The position numbers were made by a program, and so were the translations under genes. From Crambe crambe (lineage: Eukaryota; Porifera; Demospongiae; Poecilosclerida; Crambeidae), in NCBI GenBank assembly GCA_963924555.1, contig OZ004587.1:2914001-2978000 (forward strand): a DNA stretch of 64,000 nucleotides, written 5' to 3'. The notes below the pieces were generated by a model. The model was not told the DNA's origin. It searched no databases and was given only the letters and a program-made list of their open reading frames with translations. Positions within the stretch are counted from its first letter, which is position 1; every line of letters starts with the position of its first letter. Of the stretch, positions 55,601-61,221 are shown piece by piece.

Positions 55601-57161
55601 GGTTCCTTTATAGATTACTTGAATGGGAAAAAAAATCCCCTGTAAGGGAGCCACAGAAACAAGCTGTGATTAGGCATTTATCACATATGCCAACAACTTC
55701 CACTATCTTTGAGCCAGACTTTCCATAAACCAAGATGTACAATTTTGATTCCAGTCTGATCCCAATTTAGAATCAGTCCAGGGGTATTTCTTCCAATACA
55801 TTTATTATCTGACTTTGGTGGCCACATTCACCTAAATAGACAGTGGGCATATTCTCTATTGAAATTTGTTAAAAGAAAATCCACGACAGCAAAAGGTAAA
55901 TACAAACCTTCATGATCTGAAGAAAGAGAAACTTCCTTAAAGACATCTTAGTTTTCCAATCAATCGCGATCGACACACATACGTACACATAAATTCGACC
56001 GTAGATTCTAATTTTCATTGCTTTATTTATTATAATTTTTGCTCGATAAAATTTTTCATTTTTTAAAATTTGTTGTGATTCATTTGTGAAAATTTTTCAT
56101 GTTTTTTTATTTTCATAATTTTATTTACTTATGAAATCAAATCTACTACAAAATTTCCCCAATTAATGATATATGCTACCTTCAGTACCTTGGCACTCAT
56201 AAAATGATCTAGTTCATAACTAGTTCATAGCAGCTTCTCTCTCTAGCTCTAGTCAGAAATCCCACCCAGCCATATTAGTGTGCAGATTTTTACAATATCA
56301 TTTGTTTCTAATTTTTCTACTTGGTATGCGGTTGGCCCTTGATTAAAAAACTGTCTGAACTGCCCACACTAACCTTGCAATTGGACATCATTTCAAGCAC
56401 ACACTCAGAAAGTTCATTTGCAATCTGAATTTTTAATTCTTTATCAGACCTTCCATACACACAGAGCAATTTGAATTTATCCCTAGTGGAAACCTAAAAA
56501 AAAAAGAATAGATAATAACAACATCATAAAAAATATTAGGTATTTTGAGTCCTCACTTTTGATACTCGCTCCATTAACAAAGGATGGAGGTATTTTTCTA
56601 TGAAAAGTTTTTCCAATTCTGTCTCACTGATCCAAATTTTTTCCCATACCTACATTACAACCACATCTTAAAAACTGGTAAAGTGAATCCTCGCATCAAT
56701 GGGAAATAATGCAGCATTTATTTTTAAATGAACATTACAGGTATATCTGTAGTGTACAACTATGGATTCATGGTGTAACCAAAAGACTACAGAGGTAAAA
56801 GGCTACAGTGCATAAAATAATTTCTGATTGGAAAATCAGTTACATATACATTGGGATAAAATCTATGCAAGCTATAATGATAATCTCTTGCCTGAAATTC
56901 CGGTTCACCTCTGAATGATGATGATTTACTGTAGTCTTCTATTTTTTTCCTCATAATTTTATACATAAATGCAAAATATTCTTCTTTTAACTTTTCTTCT
57001 TGACTCATCATGACGTCTAAGCTCTTAGACAGTACATTGAAGCATAAAATAAAGAATATTCTCAAGTTCAAATTCTCTTTTTCTTTGAAGTTAATAATTT
57101 CAAGAACTTTGGTAAATATTCCTTTAGCACAAGTCTTCATACATTCTAGTTCTTCCTCACT
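10532..57161 (-). CDS. RNF213-like giant AAA+ protein gene, about 73 exons, no RING finger
   Basis: A single gene followed from about 57,161 (first in-frame ATG 57,138-57,140) to TAA at 10,532-10,534. The exons total about 13.3 kb, or about 4,400 residues, against 5,207 in human RNF213. The order matches RNF213: N-terminal helical region, dynein-like AAA core, hinge, E3 shell and C-terminal domain. P-loops are GMGKS (~residue 1,230), GETGCGKT (~1,630) and GKPGSSKS (~1,980). Walker B motifs FFDEAN (~1,700) and LDEVGLAED (~2,055) follow the last two. RNF213 is a cytosolic AAA+ ubiquitin ligase that coats microbes and lipid droplets. Here the RING is absent and the RZ finger has lost its core, so ligase activity is doubtful. 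No frameshift or stop was found in the recognisable exons. At least two GC-AG introns are likely. Upstream exons beyond 57,161 cannot be excluded. Confidence 0.9.
10890..11215 (-). repeat. dispersed repeat family D copy in an RNF213-like intron
   Basis: Carries aattggtgagcaaagcaagcc, gaccccaccaattaa and cttatctaagtggattgtag, as in the copy at 8,385. It sits within the intron between the last exons and has no coding content. Confidence 0.6.
11941..12088. mobile_element. MITE with TACTGTATAGCG ends
   Basis: Begins atactgtatagcgcaaattt and ends tatcacgctataatatt. The two halves are complementary around ttttcgtgg...ccacaaaa. Related copies or fragments are at 13,788-13,893, 14,190-14,270, 15,108-15,225 and 15,555-15,650. 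Confidence 0.65.
13510..13545 (+). repeat. poly-G tract of 36 bases
   Basis: An uninterrupted run of 36 G on the plus strand inside an RNF213-like intron (poly-C in the transcript). This length is unusual in AT-rich DNA and could form G-quadruplexes. It could also be a sequencing or assembly artefact in its exact length. Confidence 0.9.
13788..13893. mobile_element. MITE with TACTGTATAGCG ends, second copy
   Basis: atactgtatagcgggttatt at one end, aagctcttgcgtatactgc at the other, with a central catgattg...caatcatg-type fold. Same family as the copy at 11,941. Confidence 0.6.
14860..18478 (-). CDS. RNF213-like exons 54-62, E3 shell with degenerate RZ finger
   Basis: Exons 18316-18478, 17864-18259, 17691-17804, 17556-17639, 16974-17012, 16123-16326, 16012-16072, 15920-15957 and 14860-14992. 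VSLVVIHTIAVFSSL and LADIFVPAMPEG fit the human segment just before the RZ finger. GYNLLLPERRSDVPSCERNL fits the segment just after it (human GHVLGNPQRRDVVTCDRGLP). Between them the family has a zinc finger with CPNGH...GECG...C..C. Here only LGECSGCNAVLFKDK (15,920-16,020) is left. Phases do not match between 15920-15957 and 14860-14992, so one small exon or a different boundary is missing from this model. Confidence 0.75.
15108..15225. mobile_element. MITE with TACTGTATAGCG ends, degraded copy
   Basis: Starts ttactgtatagcgctctatt and ends actatagcgcgc. It is more diverged than the copies at 11,941 and 13,788. A further fragment lies at 15,555-15,650 (ttcgtgtttttag...gtgctatacggta). Confidence 0.5.
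16360..16660 (+). repeat. dispersed repeat family D copy
   Basis: Shows gcaatgtgcaacattagacagcaagagagcgagcaag and gtagaaagcaatcaagctctagc in pieces, matching copies at 19,310, 22,370 and 60,505. It fills most of the intron 16327-16973. Confidence 0.55.
17013..17555. other. RNF213-like intron, no feature seen
   Basis: A 543-bp intron with a T-rich tract (17,130-17,180) and unremarkable sequence. The open frames here are chance. Confidence 0.6.
18548..20974 (-). CDS. RNF213-like exons 51-53, junction where the RING finger is missing
   Basis: Exons 20872-20974 (KKWQQLHVIQILVEQVII, like the human RIFSTALFVEHVLL stretch), 18925-19025 (FSKVIQLLENMCKFLKKTF) and 18548-18775 (ALFVVEMTTDLCFSTKLPEP, like human FFVDLVSTICFKDNAPPE). 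In human RNF213 about 70 residues with the C3HC4 RING lie between the last two segments. Here they are separated by a 149-bp intron with no Cys-rich frame. The phase-2 join is seamless. The 1.85-kb intron before (19026-20871) also has no RING-like Cys/His pattern on the minus strand. Confidence 0.85.
19026..20871. other. RNF213-like intron at the RING position, repeats only
   Basis: A family D repeat at 19,310-19,790, then an imperfect tandem duplication near 20,195-20,275 (gactgttgtctctgctgtta twice). I searched the minus strand for the C..C...C.H..C..C RING pattern and found none. The open frame at 20,379-20,630 has no domain. Confidence 0.65.
21046..28424 (-). CDS. RNF213-like exons 40-50 (hinge and first half of E3 shell)
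   Basis: Exons 28301-28424, 27982-28049, 27578-27743, 26203-26403, 25839-26057, 25426-25577, 23542-24068, 22994-23440, 21622-21794, 21337-21543 and 21046-21284. FVGYQEDTPATIVLQ, KTATPDAVLRV, FGGLLSEEKCKALQ, LIACARYRISDKLK and FVGFQGDPWVCYHLDEL follow the human order. The three exons between 28,049 and 26,203 have no obvious human counterpart and look like an insertion before TPDAVLR. The last exons match the helical shell that carries the RING in other animals. Confidence 0.88.
21795..22993. other. RNF213-like intron with repeat D and a MITE
   Basis: Family D sequence at about 22,370-22,700 and 22,835-22,920 is interrupted by a 123-bp inverted-repeat MITE at 22,711-22,833. No exon is seen. 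Confidence 0.6.
22709..22835. mobile_element. Tc1/mariner-type MITE inserted in repeat D
   Basis: 21-base terminal inverted repeats (cagtggattgcaggttgctt and its complement) are flanked on both sides by TA (22709-22710 and 22834-22835). A second inner inverted repeat (ggaccaatcagat/atctgattggtcc) makes it nearly a full hairpin. Confidence 0.75.
24069..25425. other. RNF213-like intron with an old dispersed repeat
   Basis: The segment at about 24,630-24,950 (tgatctatggctctg...caaatttcaaag...gattaagctatgtgaa) resembles 59,160-59,360 at several phrases, so it is an old interspersed repeat. A poly-CT stretch is at 24,226-24,241. No exon is seen. Confidence 0.5.
26440..27285 (+). mobile_element. 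foldback/terminal-hairpin element, family B
   Basis: Left foldback arms: tagggttagtctgtactttaa... at about 26,475-26,558 and its complement at 26,608-26,694, joined by a short loop. A body follows, then the right end aaccctacatagagagtgctaccgcactctctgata (27,248-27,283) in pieces. The end is the same as in family A although the foldback sequence differs. It lies in the intron 26404-27577. Confidence 0.7.
28508..30935 (-). CDS. RNF213-like exons 33-39 (AAA5-6 region of the core)
   Basis: Exons 30756-30935, 30304-30475, 30164-30246, 29936-30089, 29755-29862, 29543-29628 and 28508-28702. Diagnostic readings are EFYGLRDFYSLIKM across the 30756/30475 join, LFGSSFPRDKEYTQ, then CRNINKIKLCMEDGRMVILL leading into NLENLYESLYDALNQ, and VYDKFPTPLINRLEKHF. 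Human RNF213 has the same order with near-identical phrases. These modules complete the six-unit AAA ring and are not themselves catalytic in the family. Confidence 0.92.
31066..31101. repeat. (TC)n microsatellite
   Basis: About 18 TC units in the intron next to the exon at 31137-31267. Confidence 0.9.
31137..36940 (-). CDS. RNF213-like exons 19-32, active AAA3 and AAA4 modules
   Basis: Exons 36784-36940, 36521-36636, 36282-36464, 35230-35358, 34980-35115, 34300-34526, 33875-33957, 33620-33753, 33039-33122, 32836-32958, 32101-32264, 31705-31927, 31404-31625 and 31137-31267. AAA3: GIPVILMGETGCGKTRLIRF (35,100), Walker B ILFFDEANTT and sensor ACNPY (34,310-34,430). AAA4: RIPLFIVGKPGSSKSLAKT (31,815), Walker B VVVLDEVGLAED (31,500), and GISNWALDPAKMNRG (31,200). 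DECSFVSLRDVERA lies at 32,930. This is the most conserved part, close to human RNF213 in spacing and residues. ATP binding and hydrolysis residues look intact. Confidence 0.93.
32285..32690. mobile_element. diverged copy of the 38.3-39.0 kb palindromic element
   Basis: Shares gagaaactcaaccactaagcagcc, ctctacaactgggggcaaat and the reverse form aaactgctgtcgg/gtttctctgcaacaatag with the element at 38,347. It occupies most of the intron 32265-32835. Confidence 0.6.
34597..34890 (-). mobile_element. family A element, 3' half only, inverted
   Basis: Starts with the terminal hairpin (tatcagagagagcagtagctctctctatgtagggat) and runs back through ctagttccccctcttggacc, cttagataaccatatctctcg and gctacagctatgatttctg. 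These are the complement of the 3' half of the copies at 7,441 and 47,716. Confidence 0.7.
35359..36281. other. RNF213-like intron, no exon
   Basis: Contains a short open frame at 35,478-35,681 without a domain, and a stretch (35,850-35,930) resembling 24,500-24,580. Nothing coding was recognised. Confidence 0.55.
37019..39423 (-). CDS. RNF213-like exons 14-18, first P-loop (AAA2-like)
   Basis: Exons 39219-39423, 38010-38238, 37608-37724, 37367-37469 and 37019-37190. The first ends at a GC donor (gaaag|gcaaga). The phase-2 join to the next exon restores an RSSVCVVLSKRPGMGKSL reading, the counterpart of the human VGKSLYVKRL segment. The reading WRVHPSQLYCFEIT (about 37,650) matches the human WRCRPTDLYAIEFT region. 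The intron at 37191-37366 carries a long (GA)n tract, which also makes a false open frame. By position this module is probably AAA2, which holds a bound nucleotide in RNF213. Confidence 0.85.
37222..37292. repeat. (GA)n microsatellite
   Basis: About 35 GA units in an 176-bp intron of the RNF213-like gene. It makes a spurious Ser-Leu open frame on the minus strand. Confidence 0.9.
38347..38968. mobile_element. long palindromic (foldback) element
   Basis: Arms of about 200 bp (38,347-38,562 and 38,769-38,968) are inverted copies, e.g. tcatgagttaatgaggc versus gcctcattaactcatga and acaggcttgtgttga versus tcaacacaagcctgt. The ~200-bp centre is unique. Related fragments are at 5,210 and 32,285. 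No coding frame. Confidence 0.75.
39754..45697 (-). CDS. RNF213-like exons 4-13 (N-terminal arm and linker to AAA core)
   Basis: Exons in gene order: 45265-45697, 44523-45082, 44228-44447, 43114-43343, 42748-43059, 41471-42255, 41307-41410, 41002-41082, 40776-40882 and 39754-39892. Phases agree at every join. RNF213 hallmarks include FVNLALDTG (43,300), YTELEDLESRLVLIAGKD (42,800), YYFLNYFTTSQLLSLRKNL (42,030) and LPLPTFEEVLICNQ (40,820). Exon 41471-42255 contains an acidic linker and a segment LNAARLFDNSEEASQWVEDH (about 41,640-41,700) that looks a little like a UBA-type ubiquitin-binding helix bundle; that is a guess. This part forms the arm and stalk leading into the AAA ring. Confidence 0.85.
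39893..40775. other. RNF213-like intron with a solo terminal hairpin
   Basis: At 40,698-40,740 it carries gagcgcaatagcactctctattatggtagggatgac, the terminal hairpin plus GTAGGGATG end of the foldback elements without the rest. The remainder is unremarkable. Confidence 0.5.
43376..44150 (+). mobile_element. family A foldback element, 3' end lost
   Basis: Starts gtgaaatgaaagaaaatgtagggatgaccattgctc and contains the arm gtatatccagcaaacaat, a 54-bp (TC)n tract, and part of the common body (gttaagaagaagaataact). It stops before the terminal hairpin and ends about 80 bp before the exon at 44,228-44,447. Confidence 0.65.
43624..43677. repeat. (TC)n microsatellite inside a family A element
   Basis: About 27 TC units at the place where other family A copies have a T-rich stretch, so the tract expanded after insertion. 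Confidence 0.9.
46274..46388. mobile_element. hairpin MITE with GTTAGACACC ends, copy 1
   Basis: A 115-bp near-perfect hairpin: gttagacaccgagaccaagg...ggttgaggtgtctaac with complementary ggatctacggtct/agaccgtagatcc inside. A second copy is at 51,964-52,103 in the same intron. Confidence 0.75.
46890..47712 (+). mobile_element. family A foldback element, first unit of a tandem pair
   Basis: Foldback arms at about 46,895-47,035 and 47,065-47,205 (aagcatttcgtgaaatg... and its complement), then the common body to gttgtctaagaagaataataa. The next unit starts directly after it, offset 824 bp from this one (46,927 versus 47,751), so the 3' hairpin of this unit is missing. Confidence 0.75.
47716..48985 (+). 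mobile_element. family A foldback element, second unit with duplicated 3' end
   Basis: Foldback arms at about 47,720-47,860 and 47,885-48,020, the common body, and the terminal hairpin agagagtgctaccgcactct at 48,732-48,755. The last ~200 bp (gcgatttacctgcttgccgt to catccctacatag) occur again at 48,786-48,985, a tandem duplication of the 3' part. Confidence 0.75.
49440..51110. repeat. purine-rich degenerate tandem repeat block
   Basis: About 1.6 kb dominated by GA-rich units, e.g. gttggagagcacacttcaca and gaagatgaaagagcaagag, repeated many times at irregular spacing, with agctgctaatgaaacaagca blocks towards the right end. Open frames on both strands here are low-complexity artefacts. Confidence 0.75.
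50138..50340. mobile_element. 203-bp MITE with CAGGGGCAGATCCAG terminal repeats
   Basis: Perfect 15-bp terminal inverted repeats (caggggcagatccag / ctggatctgcccctg). The flanks read ...gggaagatc and agatcaaag..., giving an AGATC duplication. A related unit at about 50,527-50,575 (gggaagaacaaagataaag) shows the site without the element. The CAGGGGC end is typical of hAT-like MITEs. Confidence 0.75.
51506..51570 (-). repeat. tRNA-like segment of an interspersed repeat, copy 1
   Basis: On the minus strand it reads an acceptor-like stem (ttcactg/cagtgac), an anticodon-like cttgtaa loop and a B-box-like gagatcgagtcc. It is followed by tatgtgaagggtacaagtt. Two more copies are at 59,864 and 60,171. 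Confidence 0.6.
51964..52103. mobile_element. hairpin MITE with GTTAGACACC ends, copy 2
   Basis: 140 bp, the same ends and inner inverted repeats as the copy at 46,274 but in opposite orientation relative to the shared flank ctatagtctaaataa. Confidence 0.75.
52225..53230 (+). mobile_element. foldback/terminal-hairpin element, family C
   Basis: Left foldback arms: tagggatggcctaaaatctt...gcagcctcgtatg (52,260-52,300) and cgtagggattgttttcatacgaggctgc...aagccatcccta (52,350-52,410). The body includes agcaaaagatcaacctctatg, also present near 46,130 and 57,975. The right end gtcatccctacttagagtgc...gcattctctgata (53,189-53,226) matches the hairpin end of families A and B. Confidence 0.65.
53340..53725 (-). 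pseudogene. pogo/Tigger-like DDE transposase remnant
   Basis: A minus-strand frame with DFNEDQSAVVIINNFKA, then LLQPMDLSVNKPAKDYFRR and LFKEWCSQQI. These are the hallmark third-acidic-residue region of DDE_1 (Tigger/Jerky) transposases (PLDxSVNKPxKxxxR). Upstream and downstream parts are frameshifted or missing. It lies next to an unrelated hAT remnant on the other strand. Confidence 0.75.
53899..55360 (+). pseudogene. hAT-family transposase remnant
   Basis: Starts ATGGCTTCAAAACC with a lysine-rich N-terminus. After breaks it reads CPCHIIHNTAEQGYK, LCYWFDKSTKRKSELESY and HCSTRWLC (54,089-54,427), and near the end ASAILVIPHSNPDEERVFSS (55,115-55,175), the C-terminal dimerisation motif of hAT transposases. 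Several frameshifts and stops lie between 53,960-54,090 and 54,425-55,030. It is dead. Confidence 0.8.
55361..56373. other. remainder of the 10.7-kb RNF213-like intron
   Basis: AT-rich sequence without a recognised repeat or exon, up to the exon at 56374-56493. The whole intron (45698-56373) otherwise holds only mobile elements and the purine-rich block. Confidence 0.5.
56374..57161 (-). CDS. RNF213-like exons 1-3 (N-terminal helical region)
   Basis: Exons 56892-57161, 56557-56649 and 56374-56493, all phase 0. The first has a cttgttattatag acceptor-like end, so it may not be the true first exon; ATG at 57,138-57,140 is the first usable start. Its donor is either a GC site (cag|gcaaga at 56891) or gtatat further on; both keep the frame. 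The third ends in SNC and K at gttagt. The sequence is helical and Lys/Glu-rich with no motif. It resembles the poorly conserved N-terminal arm of RNF213 only weakly, and is tied to the gene by strand, phase and spacing. A 10.7-kb intron follows. Confidence 0.65.
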
Positions 57162-57289
57162 ATAATAACAAGGAAATACTAAAAATGTCTCAGCAATACT
57201 TCATACAATGTTATTTATTATCACCATGTAGTAATATTTGTCACTGCCTTTGGAAAAATACACCCATTGCTATAATAACAAGTGACATT

Positions 57290-57450
57290 TCTTCTAAATA
57301 AAAAGTGAAGTAGGGATAATAGCTAGCTATGGGCCGTTGTAAATGTAGGGATTGTTTTCATACGAGGCTGCAGTACATTATACAGCCCAGTTAGATTTTA
57401 GGCTATCCCTACTTAACTTTTTATTTAGAAGAAATTTTTTGCGCTCACTT
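57290..57450. mobile_element. foldback part of a family C element
   Basis: gtagggattgttttcatacgaggctgcag and taggctatccctacttaac match the foldback of the element at 52,225. A body-like segment with agcaaaagatcagcccctag lies at about 57,975-58,075, so this may be the left end of a long diverged copy. Confidence 0.55.
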
Positions 57451-58429
57451 GTTTTTTAGTGCTTGAAGTTGAAAGTAAGTTTGTGTAAGTAAAGAATTGA
57501 GGGTGGCAATATTGATCGTCACTTGAACTGAGAGTATGCAGTGATTATTAATATTTGACATACGGCTAGTCTATACAAAGCCAGCTGTACATAAACCTAT
57601 CTCTGGAAGAATTTATTTAGCTATTTAATTATTTAATATAAAACTTTACAGCAACAGCAATGTAAATGACATGTGCATGGCATGGTAAAGTGAGCTGACT
57701 ACACTACAGCCAAGTACTGCCTATAATACTACTATAGGATGAGCATCTGCAGCAAGGAGTGTCAGGAACATCATCAGATAAGAATAAATAGCTAGCTAAA
57801 AGGAAGACCTAGCTTAATGAACTACTGAACTGATTAAGCTGCACTGTAGCCACATGTGCACTTTCACGTGGCCCTACCCATATGCTCTGCCCCTACCGCT
57901 TCAAAATAGCATAGAAAGATTAGCCGAGTGCTATCAATATCACTGATTTGTGAAGTAGCGCTTTAGTCAAAACTAATAGCAAAAGATCAGCCCCTAGGTG
58001 CTGCTCTAACAAATGGCCCAAGCAGAATTTTTGACTATAACCAGTAAGTCGGTACGTCGATCTTGTTATTACAAGTGAGCGCAAAAAATTTCAAGTGAAG
58101 TAGGGATAACCATAAAATTTAGCTGCATTCCTATCACTGCTACCCTCCTGATTTCAATAACCATGCCTATATATACAAGTGAGAGTAAAAACATTTCTTC
58201 TAAATGAAAGAGTGATGTAGGCTTGAGTACATGACTTAGAGAGGGAGATTGGTGAAAAATCGTTCACTTTGTGATAAAAGCATGAAACTTGGTACATAGT
58301 AAGAACATGACCTAAGGAATATTTTTAGCTATAGGGCCATCGCTCATTTGACCTTTGACCTTGACGGCAGCCTTTTTTCAAAACGGTTGACATATTTATA
58401 TAAGGAGTTATTACCTTAACTTAATGACT

Positions 58430-58725
58430 TAACGAAATTCAAATATGTCATAGGTTGTAGGGATGTACTAGTATATTGTATATTTATAATTTCATAGAAG
58501 TCCCCTGATGGTTTTTGAGATATGGTATTACCCTTAATGAATTCAAATATGTCGCAGGGATGTACTGTATATCTGAAATCCCCCTGATGGTGGTATTAAG
58601 GGGTTATTACCATAATACCATATCTCGAAAACTATCAGGGGGATTTCTATGAAATTACAGATATGCAATATACTAGTGTATCCCTACGACATATTTGAAA
58701 TTCATAGAATTCCGTTAACATTAAG
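58430..58725. mobile_element. imperfect foldback repeat
   Basis: gaaattcaaatatgtc...gtagggatgtactagtatatt on the left and aatatactagtgtatccctac...gacatatttgaaattc on the right are complementary. Inner phrases (cccctgatggtttttgagatatggt / accatatctcgaaaactatc) also pair. No coding content. Confidence 0.6.
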
Positions 58726-59863
58726 TATCTTGAAATTCATCAAGGAGATTTGTATGATATAAGGCAATGTGAAACATTGGACAGCAAGCGAGCATTCTTG
58801 TGCTTGCCATTCTAAACCCACCTAGCTATATGAGACAGTAAAGACAGTGTACACAATTGAGCAGTAACGTCTCAAACTGACTATCTCTTCTCAGTAGCCA
58901 AGTGGTGTGGGCACCTAAAGTCCCACCTGAACCACAACCGAAAGTTTGATTAGATTCCAGGTACCAATTTTCAGCTGGGTGGACTGTTAGGTGGACAGTC
59001 AAAGCAAATTAATGCATGTGAATAAACACCACATGTGAAGGGTACAAGTTAAAATCAAAATGTTCGCACAATTAAATTTTGCTTAAAGTTTGCACATTAC
59101 TACGAATCTGACAATAAATGTGACCAGATTTGCGAAAACCGGCCACTCAGCGAGAATTAAAATTTTTTTGTTAAAATGAAATTCATGATCTATGGCCCCT
59201 AGGCTCTCCACTGCGCAAATTTCAAAGATGTAGCTTCTATGATGCCCGAGGAACAGCTCTTAGAAGTTTCAAGAAGCGTCCATTAGCGTTTCTGAAAAAG
59301 CTGAGTAAGCTACGTAAACATTATTTCCAGACATGCCCGTGCACTATAAAAATTCCATGGCAAAGATGATGGGCGGAGTTTCGAACTAAAGTTAGAAAGA
59401 GGCTAGTTTCTTGCCTTCTGGCACTAAGAAGCACCAACCGAAGCTCAGGAAAGAGAAACAAGGTATCGAAGGTAGCGTAGATAGCTTAGTCAGTTCATAT
59501 TCCGAGCGCATAAGCTTAAAAGCCTACTTTAGTTCTGATGATTTTCCACATGGCTTTCTGCTGTTGGAATCTCCGTGCACGAAGCTTTCATGGCTGACTA
59601 GCTGACTTTAGCGCTTCATTTGAAGCCTTTGTACTTTAGTCTGAGCTCCAAAAACTTTTTTTGCCTAATTTTGGGTCAACTGACTAAACGTTGGCTTATC
59701 ACATTATTAATTTCGTCGCTGAGTGGCTGGTTTTCACAAATCAGGTCACAAATGCCCTTGCATTTTTTGCAGAAATAGACCTTTACTTGATGTGCATCTA
59801 GCTACACTAACTTTAAACGTATATTTTGCAAAACTTTGATTTCAACTCGTACCCTTCACATAT

Positions 59864-59930
59864 GTCACTGGTAGGACTCAATCCCATGGTCTCCTGATTA
59901 CAAGCCCAGATTGCAAACCACTGCACACAC
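59864..59930 (-). repeat. tRNA-like segment of an interspersed repeat, copy 2
   Basis: Same tRNA-like order as the copy at 60,171 (cttgtaatcaggagacc, B-box-like, cagtgac end, then tatgtgaagggtac), more diverged at its 5' side. Confidence 0.5.
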
Positions 59931-60170
59931 ACACATTCATGCACAGAGTTTCTGCAGAGTTTCTGCAGTACCTGGGTGGACTGGTGGCATGGTGTTAGAT
60001 GGATAGTCAGACTCACTACAAATTAATGCATATGAAAAGGAAGAATAAATACCATATGAAGGGTACAACAAAATATTTGAAAAATTAAATTTTGCTTAAA
60101 GTTTGCACATATACAATTGGTAGAACAACTGATCTTTATTTGACATGTATAACTTGTACCCTTCACATAT

Positions 60171-60242
60171 GTCACTGGTAGGACTCGATCTCATGGTCTC
60201 CTGATTACAAACCCAGATTGCAAGCCACTCACTGCCAGTGAC
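60171..60242 (-). repeat. tRNA-like segment of an interspersed repeat, copy 3 (best preserved)
   Basis: 72 nt on the minus strand. The 7-bp acceptor stem gtcactg/cagtgac pairs perfectly. An anticodon-like tttgtaa loop (TGT, Thr-like) and a B-box-like gagatcgagtcc are present. The anticodon and T stems are weak, and the segment is embedded in a repeat, so it is probably a tRNA-derived SINE head rather than a working tRNA gene. Confidence 0.55.
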
Positions 60243-60504
60243 TGACTGTGAGTGGATAAACACATTCTGTGTAGAGTTTTTGCGGGCGCGGGTGTGTGCA
60301 GAGTTTCTGCGGGTACTCGCTAGTTATTATTAATGAGCGTGGGCGTTTTGCGTGTCAAGCCTACATAGAGAGTGCTACCGCACTCTCTGATATATATCAC
60401 CCAACTTAAATCCCTACTCTTCACTCCCCCTTCAGCAATAAGCGAGTCAAGTAACCCCTTACCCATACCCATCACCAAACTCAAGAATCACAGCAATAAT
60501 ATTA

Positions 60505-60880
60505 CTAGGGCAATATGCACCATTAATTTTGACAGCGAGCGAGCAAGCAAGTTTAGTGCTACAACTCTTTAAAAGATTTGCTATGGAGTTTATATGTAAC
60601 AAAGTACTTAAATAAGCCAGGCTAGAGCCTCTACAACTACTACTATAGCAATGTACAGCATTTGATAGTAAGCAAGTGAGCAGCTGATAGGCTCCAGTGC
60701 TTGATATTGCTGTCAGAGACAAGAGTCATGTAAGTTGTGGTTCCAACCGGGAAGCTCCATACATAGAAAGCTGTAAATACTTACAAGCACTTAGATAACA
60801 AGCGCCTACAATCCACTTAGATAAGCCTAGCACCTCGCCTCAAAGGCTGTAGAAAACAATCTAGCTTGATTACAATTCAG
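60505..60880 (+). repeat. dispersed repeat family D copy
   Basis: gggcaatatgcaccattaat, gagcgagcaagcaag, gcacttagataac and caatccacttagataagcc match copies elsewhere in the window. Confidence 0.6.
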
Positions 60881-61207
60881 TCTACACTAAGACCACGATA
60901 TTGTAGTGATTGTGGAATGTACTATTAACAGCAATCAACAAGCATGAATATCATTACTAATAATTCACGCGTTAGATTATTGTATCACATATGCGAACAA
61001 GCCAAAGTATAGCAGAGATGTCTGAAGCCTCTGAGGGTTCCAGCTATCTTCATATTCTGAATCATCCTGCTCCTGAAGTTCTGTGGTATCATCCCACTTG
61101 ATTAGGTCATTGCAATCGAACCATTATTCATGTTTGCGGTCGCCAAAATATTGCCCAACACCCACGCAACTTGACCAAAGTTCACCTAATATTTCATTTT
61201 ATAGCCC

Positions 61208-61221
61208 GTTGCCATGGTAAC
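61208..61221. promoter_or_regulatory. palindromic X-box (RFX-type) motif
   Basis: GTTGCCATGGTAAC fits the consensus GTNRCC-RGYNAC of RFX factors, which switch on ciliary and other genes in animals. A donor-like gaaaggtgagt at about 61,361 downstream would fit a 5' UTR exon on the plus strand. A bound factor and a target gene are inferred only. Confidence 0.45.

Larger units (their letters stand above)
58840..60395 (-). repeat. nested interspersed repeats with tRNA-like segments
   Basis: Segments matching 51,190-51,570 occur at 58,850-59,100, 59,760-59,960 and 59,990-60,330 (ctgactatctcttctcag, ttcagctgggtgg, cttgtacccttcacatatgt). The right end at 60,360-60,395 is the cctacatagagagtgctaccgcactctctgata hairpin of the foldback elements. 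An older repeat shared with 24,690-24,950 sits at 59,160-59,700. Confidence 0.55.

Noticed and set aside
10532-57161. The RNF213-like locus as a pseudogene
   Set aside because: I found no stop or frameshift in the recognised exons, splice sites are canonical or GC-AG, and phases agree at the joins I checked apart from one unresolved junction. Loss of the RING is clean rather than decayed.
60171-60242. A functional tRNA gene
   Set aside because: Anticodon and T stems are weak and the segment recurs within nested repeats, so a tRNA-derived repeat is more likely.
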